From assembly GCA_015039365.1 (NCBI GenBank), contig WION01000038.1:124001-188000 (forward strand): 64,000 bases of DNA, written 5' to 3'. Position 1 is the stretch's first letter, and each line of letters begins with the position of its first letter. The translations under genes were made by a program, and so were the position numbers. The DNA is from Amanita rubescens. Lineage: Eukaryota > Basidiomycota > Agaricomycetes > Agaricales > Amanitaceae. The notes beneath the pieces were generated by a model. It had not been told where the DNA came from. It saw nothing but the letters and a program-made list of their open reading frames with translations, and did no database searches. Positions 25,499 to 36,493 of the stretch are shown here, in pieces.

Positions 25499-26462
25499 AC
25501 ACCTCCAAATAAATGCCCACTAGGCTCATTCACCTCCCCCTTCACGCGACGCTCTGATGGGACTAACCAACTGTCTACAAATGGATTCTTTACGAATTCC
25601 CAACGTTTTAATATCAATGTCTATGTCCAAAATATTCTCGTAGCTCCATCATATGCGCGACAACGAGTCTTTACGGAGCAAGAGGGTTGAAAGTAATAAC
25701 AGCACCGGGTTCGTCCCGGACTAGCGCCTGTTCAAGTTCTTGCAGTGTTCTCTCCACTTTCTGTTGCGTGAGATAGCCTAGACGACCTCCTCGTTCATCT
25801 CTTTCCTCACGATTCCCTCCCTTTCTCCCATGATTACGTGTCAGCGACGAATTAGCGATGTATACTGAAAACATCCAACGAGGAAAACGAGAAAATGCCA
25901 CTGCTCGATGGCCGGCGATTACTCACGTACAATGTTCGTCCTACTCGCCCTTCTCTTCCTTATTTGCTTTGACACATGTTTCCTACTGTCGTGCATTGGC
26001 CGCAGAAGAAATGATTTTGGCACGTAGGTGATCACCGCCCCAAGCGCATAAAGCGACGGTTGCGACTATCCCACTTGTAGGCAAGTATGAAGTAATTGCT
26101 AACCCATACTTCACTCATCATATTGCGCAGCTTCGTACATCGCTCTTTTGACTCGTGAAAGTATATATTCCTTGCTCGGAAAGCCATGGTGGGACTTTCA
26201 CAGGCTATTCTCGTGCTGCTACTAATGGTCATCAGTCATTCTTTCCGCAAAGCGTCCACACCTAGTAGAGAAGCGAGGTAAGGGGCATTGGATGTCAATT
26301 TGGATTCATAGCTGGTGTTTAGCTCGAATTCGGTCCTTGCAAGGTTTGATTTCTCTTTATCGCTCTCATTATCGATTAAGGGATCATTGATCATCTGTCA
26401 TCATAGGATCTTGTGTAAACAATGATTACAAGCGGCTCGTCCGGTGCCTCGGAACATACCTA
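25499..26462. other. intergenic, one possible exon
   Basis: On the minus strand 25901-25671 the frame ends with GYLTQQKVERTLQELEQALV and then ITFNPLAP. This helical, polar stretch could be a real last exon of an unknown gene. From 26,290 onward the sequence is the duplicated 5' flank shared with TM1. Nothing else is supported. Confidence 0.35.
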
Positions 26463-27616
26463 ATGGCTTTTACCAGGATTGAGTCCAACAGTTCGCAGTA
26501 CAAATACCGGTATGAGTCGGATGTTGATGCTGTACTCGAAATGGCGCCATTCGTCAAAGTATTCCTCATTGCGTTGACTACGCAGGCACTCGTAACGGGT
26601 GTGTACCTCGCCTCGTTTTTACTGTGCCTGCGATGGTTCGTCTTTTCAGACGATGGCGAGAAAATACGCAAAGGCATCACATGGCACCTGTTGATCATTA
26701 CCATCGTCCTCTTTGCTCTCTCTCTGGGAGAATTTGGCATTTTTTTTGCGTTTGACAGTGTTAATTTCGAAAGGTCGCAGCCTTAACAAGTTGTATCTGA
26801 CTTTTATCGGTGTACGTGATTCAACAATTTAATCATCATCGTCACTGAACTCTTCACTGGCAGGAATTTATAGCACTGCTTTCACCAATTATAACCGACG
26901 GAGTACTGGTTTGTGAATGAACAAAGTCACCAGCTTCGTGATGCTCATGACGGGGCGCCAGGTCTTCCGTTGTTGGATAGTTTACAATAGGTCATGGCGA
27001 ATCGCCGTCCTTCCCTTCCTCTTGTTGCTGTACAACATATCAAGTCTTTTCATGTTGACGCGTTGGAACTTTGGCATCCATCTCGTGACGACAGAATCTC
27101 CTGCTATCCCAGTTGAGGGTATAACAGCATCGTACTACGCCAGTACCACTGTCATAAACATATATGCAACGTGTGAGTGAATAAATTGTGCTTCGTTCCA
27201 TGATGCTAATTAAGAGAAATCAAAGCTGCTATTATATGGCAAATCTGGAGAAATAGTTTCTCTCGACGCCTTACCCGTTTCGTGGTCCGTGTTGTCGCCG
27301 AATCGGGTTTATTATACACTCTCGTAAGTATTGCAACTTGTTGCGGAGTGTTTCTTGGTCCCAATCGCTGGCTCGTGGTAATGATTCAAATTGTATGTCA
27401 TAAACGAGTTAAACGCTGCTGGGGACCATATCTCACCCATGCATCTAGAATTATCTCACAGCAGGAGTCGCTTACAATCTCATAATGATACGGGTGGCGC
27501 AAAATAGGGCTAGACCAGAAGTGGAGCCTCTGCCTACGTCCACCGGTGTCTCTGCGATTGAACATGCTATACTGACCGCACCGCGCCACAGCTTAGAAAC
27601 GGTCGGCTCTTCCTGA
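26463..27616 (+). CDS. multi-pass membrane protein TM2, paralogue of TM1, with a frame slip
   Basis: Exons 26463-26811, 26864-26908, 26962-27172, 27226-27392 and 27449-27616 match the TM1 exon plan, including the 45-base exon 2. Landmarks are RCWIVYNRSW, RVVAESGLLYTL and GVAYNLIMIRVAQN. Exon 1 is 349 bases, one more than the phase requires. The slip falls at a T8 run (26,740-26,747). With seven Ts, the stretch from FSDDG to the exon end becomes 57 residues, exactly as in TM1. Without correction the frame stops soon after (FERSQP). The copy is therefore either a young pseudogene or intact with a homopolymer miscall. Confidence 0.65.
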
Positions 27617-28149
27617 ATCCTGATCATGATTCATGAACGGGGCTTTGGAAGGTTCCATCTGGTGCGCGATATATCTTCTATTCCTGAGCCTTTGTTTCTC
27701 AGTCCATCACACAGCCACCCAATCTTGGCACACGCCACTCCAAATCTGATGCCCGTGTTTCTCACTTCTGTTTAACCCCGAATATCGGGCTCTGTGCTCG
27801 GTTCATCTAAGGTGTCACAAATGTATTGTGGCAGACACCTTTCTGATTTCGTTTTTTTCGGGTCTTTATTTATCTTATCCCGAAATTCCCAACTCTCTTA
27901 CTTTCTTCTTGTGTGGCCTTCGTATCCGAGTAGTATGTTCATATTTCCCTTTGTCCATCTGTTAGTAGATACATCTATGTACCGGTCACGGCATAACACC
28001 GCCTGATGAGTCTACCTATAAAAGTTCAACTAGCATTCGGAGATGAACGGTCTACGCGTCGAGTGAAAGTGAAAATGGTTTGTACTATGCTACCATGGAG
28101 CGAATTTACATGCGTCACTCATCATGATTTTTTCAGTGTGTTCAAAAAT

Positions 28150-28830
28150 GGCTCATTAGTAGGAATGTTAAATCGGGTTCTAACCAGCATTTCCGAGTAA
28201 ATATTGCCTTCACACGGAAGGAATCAATTTGCACTGGTCATTATGATCGCGTAGGTTTCATGAACAACGCAACTTTGAATAGACGTGCACTAGCTAAGCT
28301 TTCTCCGTCGTATTTTTGACTACGCCACATACATCTGATGCCACAATTCAGAGAGGCAGCTTTACCTTATCCAATTTCGTTGCTCTTCGACTTTCCTTTT
28401 GGGCCATATATAGTCACCGTGCTCGTCGGGCATCAGTGCGCCACCATCACGAGCGTAAGCACGTACAGGAATAATGATATTTTGTCTAGGAAGAAAAGAG
28501 ATACTAGGAACGCTCGGGATGGCAATGGCGACATGGAGCGCACCAACAAACAGCTTGACATCAAACCTTCTTTGGTTTATTCTCGTGCTGTTACTATCCC
28601 CGCCACTAATCGCCGCGCCCCGTTCCTTTCGTAACTCGCCCTAGAGGTGAGTTTTGCATCAGAATACAAACTTTATACTATACTGCTAATGTTCAAATGA
28701 GCCTTGTAAGGGTAATTGTCTCGCTGTTCTTCCAATACTGATCCATGACTGACAGATCATTGATCAGTATGATTAGAATCATGGGATCTCGAGTCTGTGA
28801 TCACCAGCGGCTCGCCCACTTGACAGCCTT
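28150..28830 (+). repeat. orphan copy of the TM1/TM2 5' flank
   Basis: 28,150-28,300 matches 850-1010 (ACCAGCATTTCCGAGTAAAT; GCCTTCACACGGAAGGA). 28,430-28,580 matches 1270-1430 (CACCATCACGAGCGTAAGCA). 28,755-28,830 matches the bases just before the TM1 and TM2 start codons (ACCAGCGGCTCGCCCACTTG). No TM gene follows, so this is a third, gene-less copy of the upstream region. The rest of 27617-29022 holds no supported gene. Confidence 0.6.
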
Positions 28831-29022
28831 AATCGTATGCCCCCCTCCCTACTATTTTGCCCCAGAACGAGTCTAGAGTGATTAAGACTCCAGTCCACTC
28901 GACGTGTTTCGTGGAACGGCTGGGAACGAGGCTAATTATTATAACCAACCATAACATCGGAGTTTGAAATGCCGTTCATTCGTTCTCCAGACCAGCTTTC
29001 CTGACACTTCTCGTATCTCGAC

Positions 29023-29449
29023 ATGCCATTCTTCGACTGTGGATATTATATTCAGCAAGAGTACATTAAGCCGTTTGTTATGAGACCTCGTGAAGGCGAT
29101 TATTGCTCTATCGCCCTGGAGCTGGATGCCGGTGTATGGTGGTTAAATCTACCCCGCCAAATACGTCGCACTATTCCCATGCCAAAAAGTGCGTATCGTT
29201 GTTGCCGTTGCTATTTTCCGCAACGATAGTCCTAATACGCGCCTATTTGTTTCAGTGTATGTAGATGACCCAAACAAAACTTATAAAGATGGTGTCATTT
29301 ATTTACGCACGCGACGTGCCATTGCCGCTCAGCAAATTGAAGACTTCAGCGAGACAGACGTTGATAGGGCGCTCAAGAATAATTTTTTACTAGCGATGGG
29401 GAATAGGTTCGATCCGAAAGAGTTGACATTCCTCGTAAAACGCCACTAG
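29023..29449 (+). CDS. small orphan protein, 119 residues
   Basis: Two exons, 29023-29188 and 29256-29449, join through a GTGCGT donor and a TTTCAG acceptor, and the phase closes exactly. The product starts MPFFDCGYYIQQEYIKPFVM and ends FDPKELTFLVKRH, with a charged middle (IEDFSETDVDRALKNNF). It has no signal peptide, helix anchor or domain that I recognise. It is too short for the membrane families nearby. It could also be the 5' part of a decayed gene. Confidence 0.5.
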
Positions 29450-30049
29450 AATCTGTCGTTTACCTCAGACATAGGCTTGTGACTACCCCGAATATGTAAA
29501 ATATTGATTTATATTGGAATGTTGCCAAGATATATATGCGACAAATGCGTCGAACATGAAAGGGTTCGACATCGTCATGACAACTGGCACCCTCTTCGGC
29601 AGGAGGGTCCCGCTCACCGGCCCAACTGGGGAAATCCTAAACCCTAAAACCCATATTATCCTCGGAATCGTGCCGTCATATCGTACGGCGCACTGCGAAG
29701 TCACTAGGATTTGGAAAAGGGTGATCAGATTTCGAGATTTCTCGTGGAGACCTGCGTTCGAGTCCAGGGGTTCAGGATGTGGAATCCCAGGCTTGGAATT
29801 GTTCGCTGGCGAGGAAGCTGTAGTAGCATCCATGCGCAGTTGATTCTGGGATGAAAGGCCACGGGTGAGTGGGGTTTGCGCTGGACGTACTACACAGCAC
29901 CAGTCCGGCGCAATATTCCAAAAATGAACTGTTGATTGGCCATCGGTACTCTTAGGCACAGCTTGGTCTTAGAAGCGAAGAGAACAAACATGATTTACAT
30001 TAATAACATACAAATTTAACGATACTCAATTAATTTCGAAAAAAAAACG
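29450..30049. other. intergenic with a possible gene fragment
   Basis: On the plus strand 29,556-29,843 reads TGTLFGRRVPLTGPTGEILN then KTHIILGIVPSY, which looks protein-like and recalls an uncharacterised basidiomycete family that I cannot name. A 158-codon frame lies on the opposite strand, and at most one is real. The 3' end of F-box G follows. Confidence 0.35.
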
Positions 30050-31354
30050 TCACCATTCTTCATCTTCTTCGGGAACCCAATTGTTTTCACGGGCCAAATA
30101 TACCATCTTCATTGGGCCTTGTAGACTTATTGCTCGTAGCCTTACCCATGCGCCATGTCCCAAATGTTTTAATAAATGTTCCTGTAGATCCGCGGACAGC
30201 AGAAACAGCTCCTCATCTTTAATATTGGGAAAATAGAGCTGTAAATACAGCGCGCTCTCGAATTGCGCCAAGGATTTAACGAATTCGGGAGAGATCCATG
30301 GCTTCTGCGCAAATGGTAAACATCGAGCTAAGATGCTCTGATAATCACTGGTAGAACTCACTTGTAAAGTCGTCTCGTGGACAATGATCCTTAAATTTGT
30401 ATAACTTCGATAGCTTAGTCGCCCCGGATGCAAACGATGGTGTGCGCATATCGCCATTGCATCCATAGCTTCGCAGAACAGGCTGACATTGTGCTCTGAG
30501 ATCCCGAGGAAGCTAAGCGATAAGTCATATCCGTTCTCGTAAAAGCGGTCATGGTTCTTTGGATGGACCAATAGTTCTCGGAATACCGAGAGTGCTTCTC
30601 CAGGAAGATGAAAAGCGGGAAAGATGGTGATTGGAGGAGCTTCGTACAACCCAAAATCTATTTCGAAGATTGCTGGCCCGGATGAAACGTGAGGGCGATG
30701 TGTGCTCAGATGGTGCCTTTTGAGTTTTTCCCAAAGTGATCTGCAGCCAATTTCATGGTTGTAAAGTCCAAGAAACCGCAGTTGAGATTGGCAAGCGAGG
30801 ATTCCTTCAAACTCGTAATAACAATCCAGGTATAGGGTATGAAGTTTGAAGTAATTGCCGCTGTAAGATGCAGGGTTGGCGTGAATTAAATTCTCGTATG
30901 AGCTGAATACGGACCTGATTACTTCGCTTATCTTCCCATCTGAACGATCCAGCTTCGCGTCAGTCATAATACGCAAATCCACCAAATTCGGCATCTTCTT
31001 GAGTACGCCAGCGAGCTTAACTAAAATCGGAGGAATAATATTATCATCCCCATAGTCTTCCCCACCGAGCTCGATGTAAAATGCCTTCACCGTCGAAGCC
31101 TTCCGTGCGTTACGGTCGAGCGTGGATAGTAGCGGCGACGTTTTCTGCATGGACGATTCCCAAGGTGATCTATACGTGTCCTCCTCTACATATGTATCGC
31201 GTTCCTCGGGGGAGAAGTCGATATGACTGTAGAGAACGTATTCGGCAGCATCTCGCAGAGAGGAATGTACCAGTGAGAGAATAGCCAGATCCTGAGGTGA
31301 ACAGAATTGCAATATTTGAAGTTGGACCTCGAGCGCAACATCCACGAAATGCAT
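30050..31354 (-). CDS. F-box-like protein G
   Basis: By analogy the exons are 31354-30915, 30860-30362 and 30304-30050, giving 397 residues. The F-box-like segment is VDVALEVQLQILQFCSPQD with SLVHSSLRDAAEYVLYSHID. Exon 2 starts SGNYFKLHTLYLDCYYEFEG, and the end is NNWVPEEDEEW. Both introns (54 and 57 bases) are multiples of three without stops, so the unspliced transcript also encodes a continuous 434-residue protein. The donors are GTCCGT and GTGAGT. G is intermediate between the E/I/J/O subgroup and the others. Likely an SCF adaptor. Confidence 0.8.
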   Translation of the reverse strand: MHFVDVALEVQLQILQFCSPQDLAILSLVHSSLRDAAEYVLYSHIDFSPEERDTYVEEDTYRSPWESSMQKTSPLLSTLDRNARKASTVKAFYIELGGEDYGDDNIIPPILVKLAGVLKKMPNLVDLRIMTDAKLDRSDGKISEVIRSVFSSYENLIHANPASYSGNYFKLHTLYLDCYYEFEGILACQSQLRFLGLYNHEIGCRSLWEKLKRHHLSTHRPHVSSGPAIFEIDFGLYEAPPITIFPAFHLPGEALSVFRELLVHPKNHDRFYENGYDLSLSFLGISEHNVSLFCEAMDAMAICAHHRLHPGRLSYRSYTNLRIIVHETTLQVSSTSDYQSILARCLPFAQKPWISPEFVKSLAQFESALYLQLYFPNIKDEELFLLSADLQEHLLKHLGHGAWVRLRAISLQGPMKMVYLARENNWVPEEDEEW

Positions 31355-31609
31355 AGTATCTCTGTGGACTCGTATGCTCGAAGAGATGTAGGAGACTGGA
31401 TCAACGGCGAATGGGAGTCACAGTCACGACGCGGTAGTAGCCACTTTTTTTGATCCCTTCCTTTTTTAGTCTCACTTCCGACCTCCGCGCTGCCGCTAAA
31501 TACAAGAGCGCCGATCCGATATGTAACTGAGAGAATACAAAACAAAGTCTAAGAAGTAGTAGAAACTAAGGATAAATTTGTTTATCAATCGCATACAATC
31601 TCCTTTGAC

Positions 31610-33081
31610 TCAATAAATAAAAAGTGTACCATACATAGAACCAGACGCATCAGATTCATCTGACTGTTCGTCCTCGGACTGTTCATCCTCGAGCTGTTCA
31701 TCCTCGGGCTGTTCATCCTCGAACTGTTCATCCTCGGACTCGTACCGTGTCCAAGATTCACAGTGCCATGTCACCTCATTCTCGCGCCGATTATGTTGCC
31801 AGTACCCACAGAGCGAAATTGCAGATAGACGTGGCCATTTGCGTCCCAGATCCATCTTCAGAAAGGATGCTTTCATACCCCCTTGCAGTCGACCCAATTC
31901 CTCTTGATCAACTTCCAGGAAAACAAACGCCATGTAGTATAAATCCACGAAGCGTGCTAATGGTCCAGTAAATTCAGTAAATCGCCAAAGCTTCTGGTGA
32001 AGGAGGATAAATTCTGTGAAGCATTGAAACACATAACTGAATGGCTTACTTTCATGAATTTGTCATTCGGGATGACGATTCTCAAAAATGAACAGCACTG
32101 ATCAAGACAATAATCCTTTAGGTGCTTTACCATCACCTTCATCATTTCGGTGATCATACCCAGGTTCGCTTTCGAGATTCCGACGAGGCTAAGTGTTAGC
32201 TCGTATCCTTCCATCACAAAAAAGACATCGGACCACAGGTCTAGTGATGACACGATCTCTTTGCATACTCGGAGTGTTTCTTTGGGGCGATTAAAAGCAG
32301 GTAATAGATTTATCTGTGGTGCGCGGAAAGAGCCGTCGATTCCGAATATTGTCGGCATTGTACGGCGGCGAGCTGGGCTTCGATAGAGTCCTTCAATTTT
32401 TTTCCACATTCGGATATGCGCAACTGGATAGGCGAGAGGATAGTAAAATGCAAGGATGCGTATCTGGGGTTGATCAGTGATAATTCCTTCGAGATCATGA
32501 GACTGCTCCAAGTAGAGCGTATGAAGGATGAAGTGACCCCCCCTATTATTCGATGATAAGTTCGGAGTAAAATAACGAATGAATTTGAAGACGAACCTGA
32601 TTACTTCGCTAATTCTCTCTTGGGCTAGATCTACGCCCAGACGATATATAATGCGTAAATCAACCAAGTTGTTCATTTTTTCAAGTGCGTCGGCAAGTTT
32701 AACCAAGAGATAGCCAACAGCCTTGCTCTCGATGTCATACATGCGCTCAGTTTCCAGTTTGACGTACAGTTTCTTCACCATCGATGCCTTCCGCGGGTTA
32801 CCCGAAAAAGTACGCAAGAGCAATAAGAAGCTCTCGTCCGATTCTGATGGAACTGAATCATCATCGGGTATTAGGGATATCTCGAGTGGTGGAACGCAGA
32901 AACGGATGTGACTGTAGAGAGCACATTCCGCCACGGCTTGTAGCGAAGAATGTACTTGTGAAATTTCGGCCAAATCGCTGGGAGAGCACAATTGCAATAT
33001 TGCAAATTGTATATCGAGAGGAAGGTTGCCCAGATGCTTTGTTCGCTGAACGGGGAGGTGGTTGAATATTGGTTGATGCAT
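31610..33081 (-). CDS. F-box-like protein H with acidic repeat tail
   Basis: Exons 33081-32597, 32542-32050 and 31993-31610 give 453 residues. The start MHQPIFNHLPVQRTKHLGNL is used because the usual MHL start is replaced by KHL. The F-box-like segment reads LGNLPLDIQFAILQLCSPSD. Exon 2 begins RGGHFILHTLYLEQSHDLEG. The C-terminus carries five tandem five-residue repeats of the type (E)DEQX made by a 15-base repeat, then DESDASGS. Intron 1 (54 bases) is stop-free. The acidic tail is the longest in the family with gene D's and could alter partner binding. Confidence 0.78.
31664..31738 (-). repeat. 15-base coding minisatellite, five units
   Basis: Five consecutive units of the form CTGTTCATCCTCGRR (plus strand) begin at 31664, 31679, 31694, 31709 and 31724, and differ mainly in the last bases. 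On the minus strand they encode Asp-Glu-Gln-X-Glu repeats within F-box H. Confidence 0.9.
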
Positions 33082-33087
33082 TGATGA

Positions 33088-33220
33088 GCCGAGTTGCTGG
33101 GCGGTGGTGAGAACATTTAATATTTAACCTCCGCACCCGATTCAACATACTTACTGTCGTCCAGAACTAGTCAACATTCGTTGATAACCTGTTCAGCCTG
33201 AGCGGCGCGGGGATTCAAGC
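33088..33220 (+). promoter_or_regulatory. conserved 5' flank element of F-box I
   Basis: The order GAGTTGCTGGGCGGTGGTGA, GAACATTTAATATTTAACC and CTCCGCACCCGATTC is followed by TTCAGCCTGAGCGGCGCGGG and ATTCAAGCTCTGTTTCACTT before the ATG at 33261. The same order occurs upstream of F-box E, J and O. The region may serve H (leftward) as well. Confidence 0.45.
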
Positions 33221-33260
33221 TCTGTTTCACTTCCGAGCACGACCTCGGGCTCACACCACT

Positions 33261-34562
33261 ATGCGCCTCACGGACGTTCCACTCGACGTTCAGCTTCAAA
33301 TATTACAACTCTGCTCACCTAAAGATTTGGCTGCTGTCTCCAGGGTACATTCCTCGCTACGCGATGCGGCTGAACGTGTCCTCTACAGTCGCATCGACAT
33401 CTCCTCTCAAGAACCCTACATTGAAATGGATAGATCGCCTTGGGAGTTGGCCGCGAAGAAAACTGCACCGCTGTTATCCACGCTTGCCATTAACACTTGG
33501 AAGGCTTCAAGGGTGAAGGCGTTTTACATCGAGCTGGGCGTGGAAGATGACAATGATTACGGTGTCCTTCACCTCATCCTGGTTGCACTCGCCGGAGTAC
33601 TTGAGAAGATGCCGAATTTGGTGGATTTGCGTATTTTAACTAACGGGCAGGTCGATCTTTCACAGGGGACGGTAAGCAAAGTGATTGGGTTCGTAATGAT
33701 TCATTCTTGAAATTGAAGTTGACTGAGGGCAATCTTGCATGGTACAGAGGTGGTTACTTCAAGCTCGAGACTCTATATCTCGATTTCTGTTGGCACGACC
33801 TCAACGGAGCCATCGCCGGACAGCCTCAGCTGCGGTTCTTTGGGCTTTACGGCTCTGACTCCGATATGCGACGGATTTGGAGAGAAGTCAAGAGACTGCA
33901 TCAAATCAAAAATTGCCAATACCGTCACGCTTCATCCGGGCCAGCGATCTTCACACTGGATTTCGTCACGTTGAGCTGTACTCGTGAGATCACCGTCTTC
34001 CCTGTTTTCCATCGATCCGTGGACGCGCCCCAAGTACTCCAACAAATTTCAGTACACCCGTACATCCACGACCTTGATTATGACGACGGACTCTATGATG
34101 TATCTCTTAGCCTCTTTGGGATTTCAGAGGATAACATTCACTTGTTCTGCGAAGTCTTAGAAGCGATGGAAATGTCCGCACGCCGTCGTCTGTATCCAAA
34201 GTTGTCTCGGAAAAGTTATAGGAATCTGAAAATAATCGTTCACGAGACGACCATACAAGTAAGTCCTAATGGTCGTAATTCCCAAGTCTGATGTTTACCC
34301 TTTGTGACAGAAACCATGGCTGTCTCCAGAATTCACTAAATCACTGGCGCAGTTCAAAAGTGTGCGGCGTTTGCGACTCGATTTTCCCAATATTGAAGAT
34401 GCGGAGCTCTATTCGCTGTCCGCGGATCTGAGGGAATGTTTATTAAAAAGTTTGGGACATGGTGAATGGGCGGGACTCCGAGAAATAGAACTCCAAGGCC
34501 CAAGGAACAGGGTTTATTTGGACCGCAAAGACAATTGGGTTCCCGAAGATGAACATTGGTAA
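33261..34562 (+). CDS. F-box-like protein I
   Basis: Exons 33261-33688, 33748-34258 and 34311-34562 give 396 residues. The F-box-like segment is LTDVPLDVQLQILQLCSPKD with SRVHSSLRDAAERVLYSRID. Exon 2 begins GGYFKLETLYLDFCWHDLNG, and the end is DNWVPEDEHW. Intron 1 carries a stop (TTCTTGA) and must be removed. The neighbour J is a direct-repeat paralogue, and E and O are inverted paralogues. All phases close. A likely SCF substrate adaptor. Confidence 0.82.
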
Positions 34563-34751
34563 CGGCGTATATGTCATTACTGCTGTAAATTATGTTATTT
34601 CACTTCGCTTCTTGTCCTGAGCTTACGTAAAGTCAATGGGATACTAGAAGGGCTATAAAATGAGTTCGAGAGCATCTGACATGGAAGTTAGAACGTGGAT
34701 TGCGTAGATGCTGCACAATTTCCGCCCGGTACCAACCCTCAAGAACCAGCG

Positions 34752-34965
34752 TCAATGGTTCGACGAATTCCGGAAAGTTCCACGGTTTCTGTTAGGGGGA
34801 GATGACGAATACAGGAGCATATGAGAGGGATGGCCTTTTTGCACCCAGTCTGCCATCGCTCCCATTAATTCTTCATTCCACGTCTTGTAGCGAAGATTGT
34901 ACGAAATGTCGGTCAAATCGCTGGGTGAGCACAATTGCAATATTGCGAATTGTATACATTATTCA
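34752..34965 (-). pseudogene. internally deleted F-box relic, related to K
   Basis: Minus-strand reading joins an F-box start (LQLCSPSDLTDIS) almost directly to sequence matching the end of exon 2 of gene K (EELMGAMADWVQKGHPS) and then to the start of exon 3 (NRGTFRNSSNH, the frame-shifted equivalent of KPWNFPEFVE). About 800 bases of the normal gene are missing. The relic at 58,495 has nearly the same junction. Confidence 0.7.
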
Positions 34966-34974
34966 TGAGCGGCG

Positions 34975-35170
34975 TGGCGGCCGTGCGAACAAATATTTAA
35001 TCTCCGCACCCAAGATTCCGAGTCCGACTCGTAGAATCCTATACTTGCAGTCGTCCAGAACTTGCAGTGCCAGTCGCAATTGATTGAACATTCGTTGATC
35101 ACCTAGGCCTGTTCAGCCCGGGTGGCACGTGGATTCAAGCTCTGTTTCACTTCCTAGCACGAACTCGAGC
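34975..35170 (+). promoter_or_regulatory. conserved 5' flank element of F-box J
   Basis: GTGCGAACAAATATTTAATC followed by CTCCGCACCCAAGATTCCGA, then GTTCAGCCCGGGTGGCACGT and GGATTCAAGCTCTGTTTCAC before the ATG at 35197. The same layout occurs at F-box E, I and O. Confidence 0.45.
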
Positions 35171-35196
35171 TCACACCAAGCAGTCGTACTAATACC

Positions 35197-36493
35197 ATGC
35201 ACTTCACGGACGTTCCACTCGACGTTCAGCTTCAAATATTACAACTCTGTTCACCTGAAGATTTGGCTATTGTCTCGAGGGTACATTCCTCGCTACGCGA
35301 TGCGGCCGAACATGTCCTCTACAGTCGCATCGACTTCTCCGCTCAGGAACCCGACATTGTGCATGGATCGCTTTGGGAGTTGGCCGCGAAGAAAACTGCA
35401 CCGCTGTTATCTACGCTTGCCAGTAACACTTGGAAGGCTTCAACGGTGAAGGCATTTTACATCGAGCTAGGCATGGCAGATGACGATTGCGATGTCTTTC
35501 ACCTCATCCTGGTTGCACTTGCCGGAGTACTTGAGAAGATGCCGAATTTGGTGGATTTGCGCATTTTGACTAACGTGCAGGTCGATCTTTCACAGGGGGC
35601 GATAAGCAAAGTGATCGGGTTCGTATTAATTCATTCTTGAAATTGAAGTTGACCGAGGGCAAATGACCTTGCATGGTACAGAGGCGGTTACTTCAAGCTC
35701 GAGACTCTATATCTCAATTTCTATTGGCACAACCTCGAAGGAGTCATCGCCGGACAGCCTCAGCTACGGTTCCTTGGGCTTTACGAGTCTGGCTTTGATG
35801 AGTTACTGATTTGGAGAGAAGTCAAGAGACTGCATCAAATCAAAAATTGCCATTGCCGTCACATTTCGTCCGGGCCAGCGATCTTCATACTGGATTTCTT
35901 CGCGTTGAACAATACTTGCGAGATCACTATCTTCCCCGTTTTCCATCGATCTGTGGATGCGCCCCAAGTATTCCAACAAATTTCAGTACACCCGAACATC
36001 CACGACTTATATCGTGGGGACGGATATAATGTATCTCTTAGCCTCTTTGGGATTTCAGAGGATAACATTCACTTGTTCTGCGAAGTCTTAGAAGCGATGG
36101 AAACGTGCGCACGCCGTCGTCTGTATCCAAAGTTGACTTGGGAGAGTTATAAAATTCTGAATATCATTGTTCACGAGACAACGATACACGTAAGTCCTAA
36201 TGGTCGTAGTTTCCGAGTCTGATGTTTACCCTTTGTGACAGAAACCATGGCTATCTCCCGAATTCACTAAATCACTGGCGCAGTTCAAAAGTGTGGAGTG
36301 TTTGCGACTCGAGTTTCCCAATATTGAAGATGCGGAGCTCTATTCGTTGTCCGCGGATCTGAGGGAATGTTTATTAAAAGGTTTGGGACACGGTGAATGG
36401 GCGGGACTCCGAGAAATAGATCTCCAAGGCCCAAGGAACAGGGTACTTTTGAACCGCGAAGAGAATTGGGGTCCCCCAGATGAACATTGGTGA
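35197..36493 (+). CDS. F-box-like protein J
   Basis: Exons 35197-35618, 35682-36189 and 36242-36493 give 393 residues. The F-box-like segment is FTDVPLDVQLQILQLCSPED with SRVHSSLRDAAEHVLYSRID. Exon 2 starts GGYFKLETLYLNFYWHNLEG and ends THETTIH-like at a GTAAGT donor where relatives have IQ. The end is ENWGPPDEHW. Intron 1 contains stops. It is intact by phase. Its 3' flank repeats that of I. A likely SCF adaptor, substrate unknown. Confidence 0.82.

Larger units (their letters stand above)
34563..35196. other. duplicated 3' flank, relic and promoter of J
   Basis: 34,590-34,740 is the 3' flank shared with J (36,500-36,610) and, on the other strand, with E and O. A deleted F-box relic follows at 34,752-34,965. 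The promoter-like block of J spans about 34,975-35,170. Confidence 0.55.
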
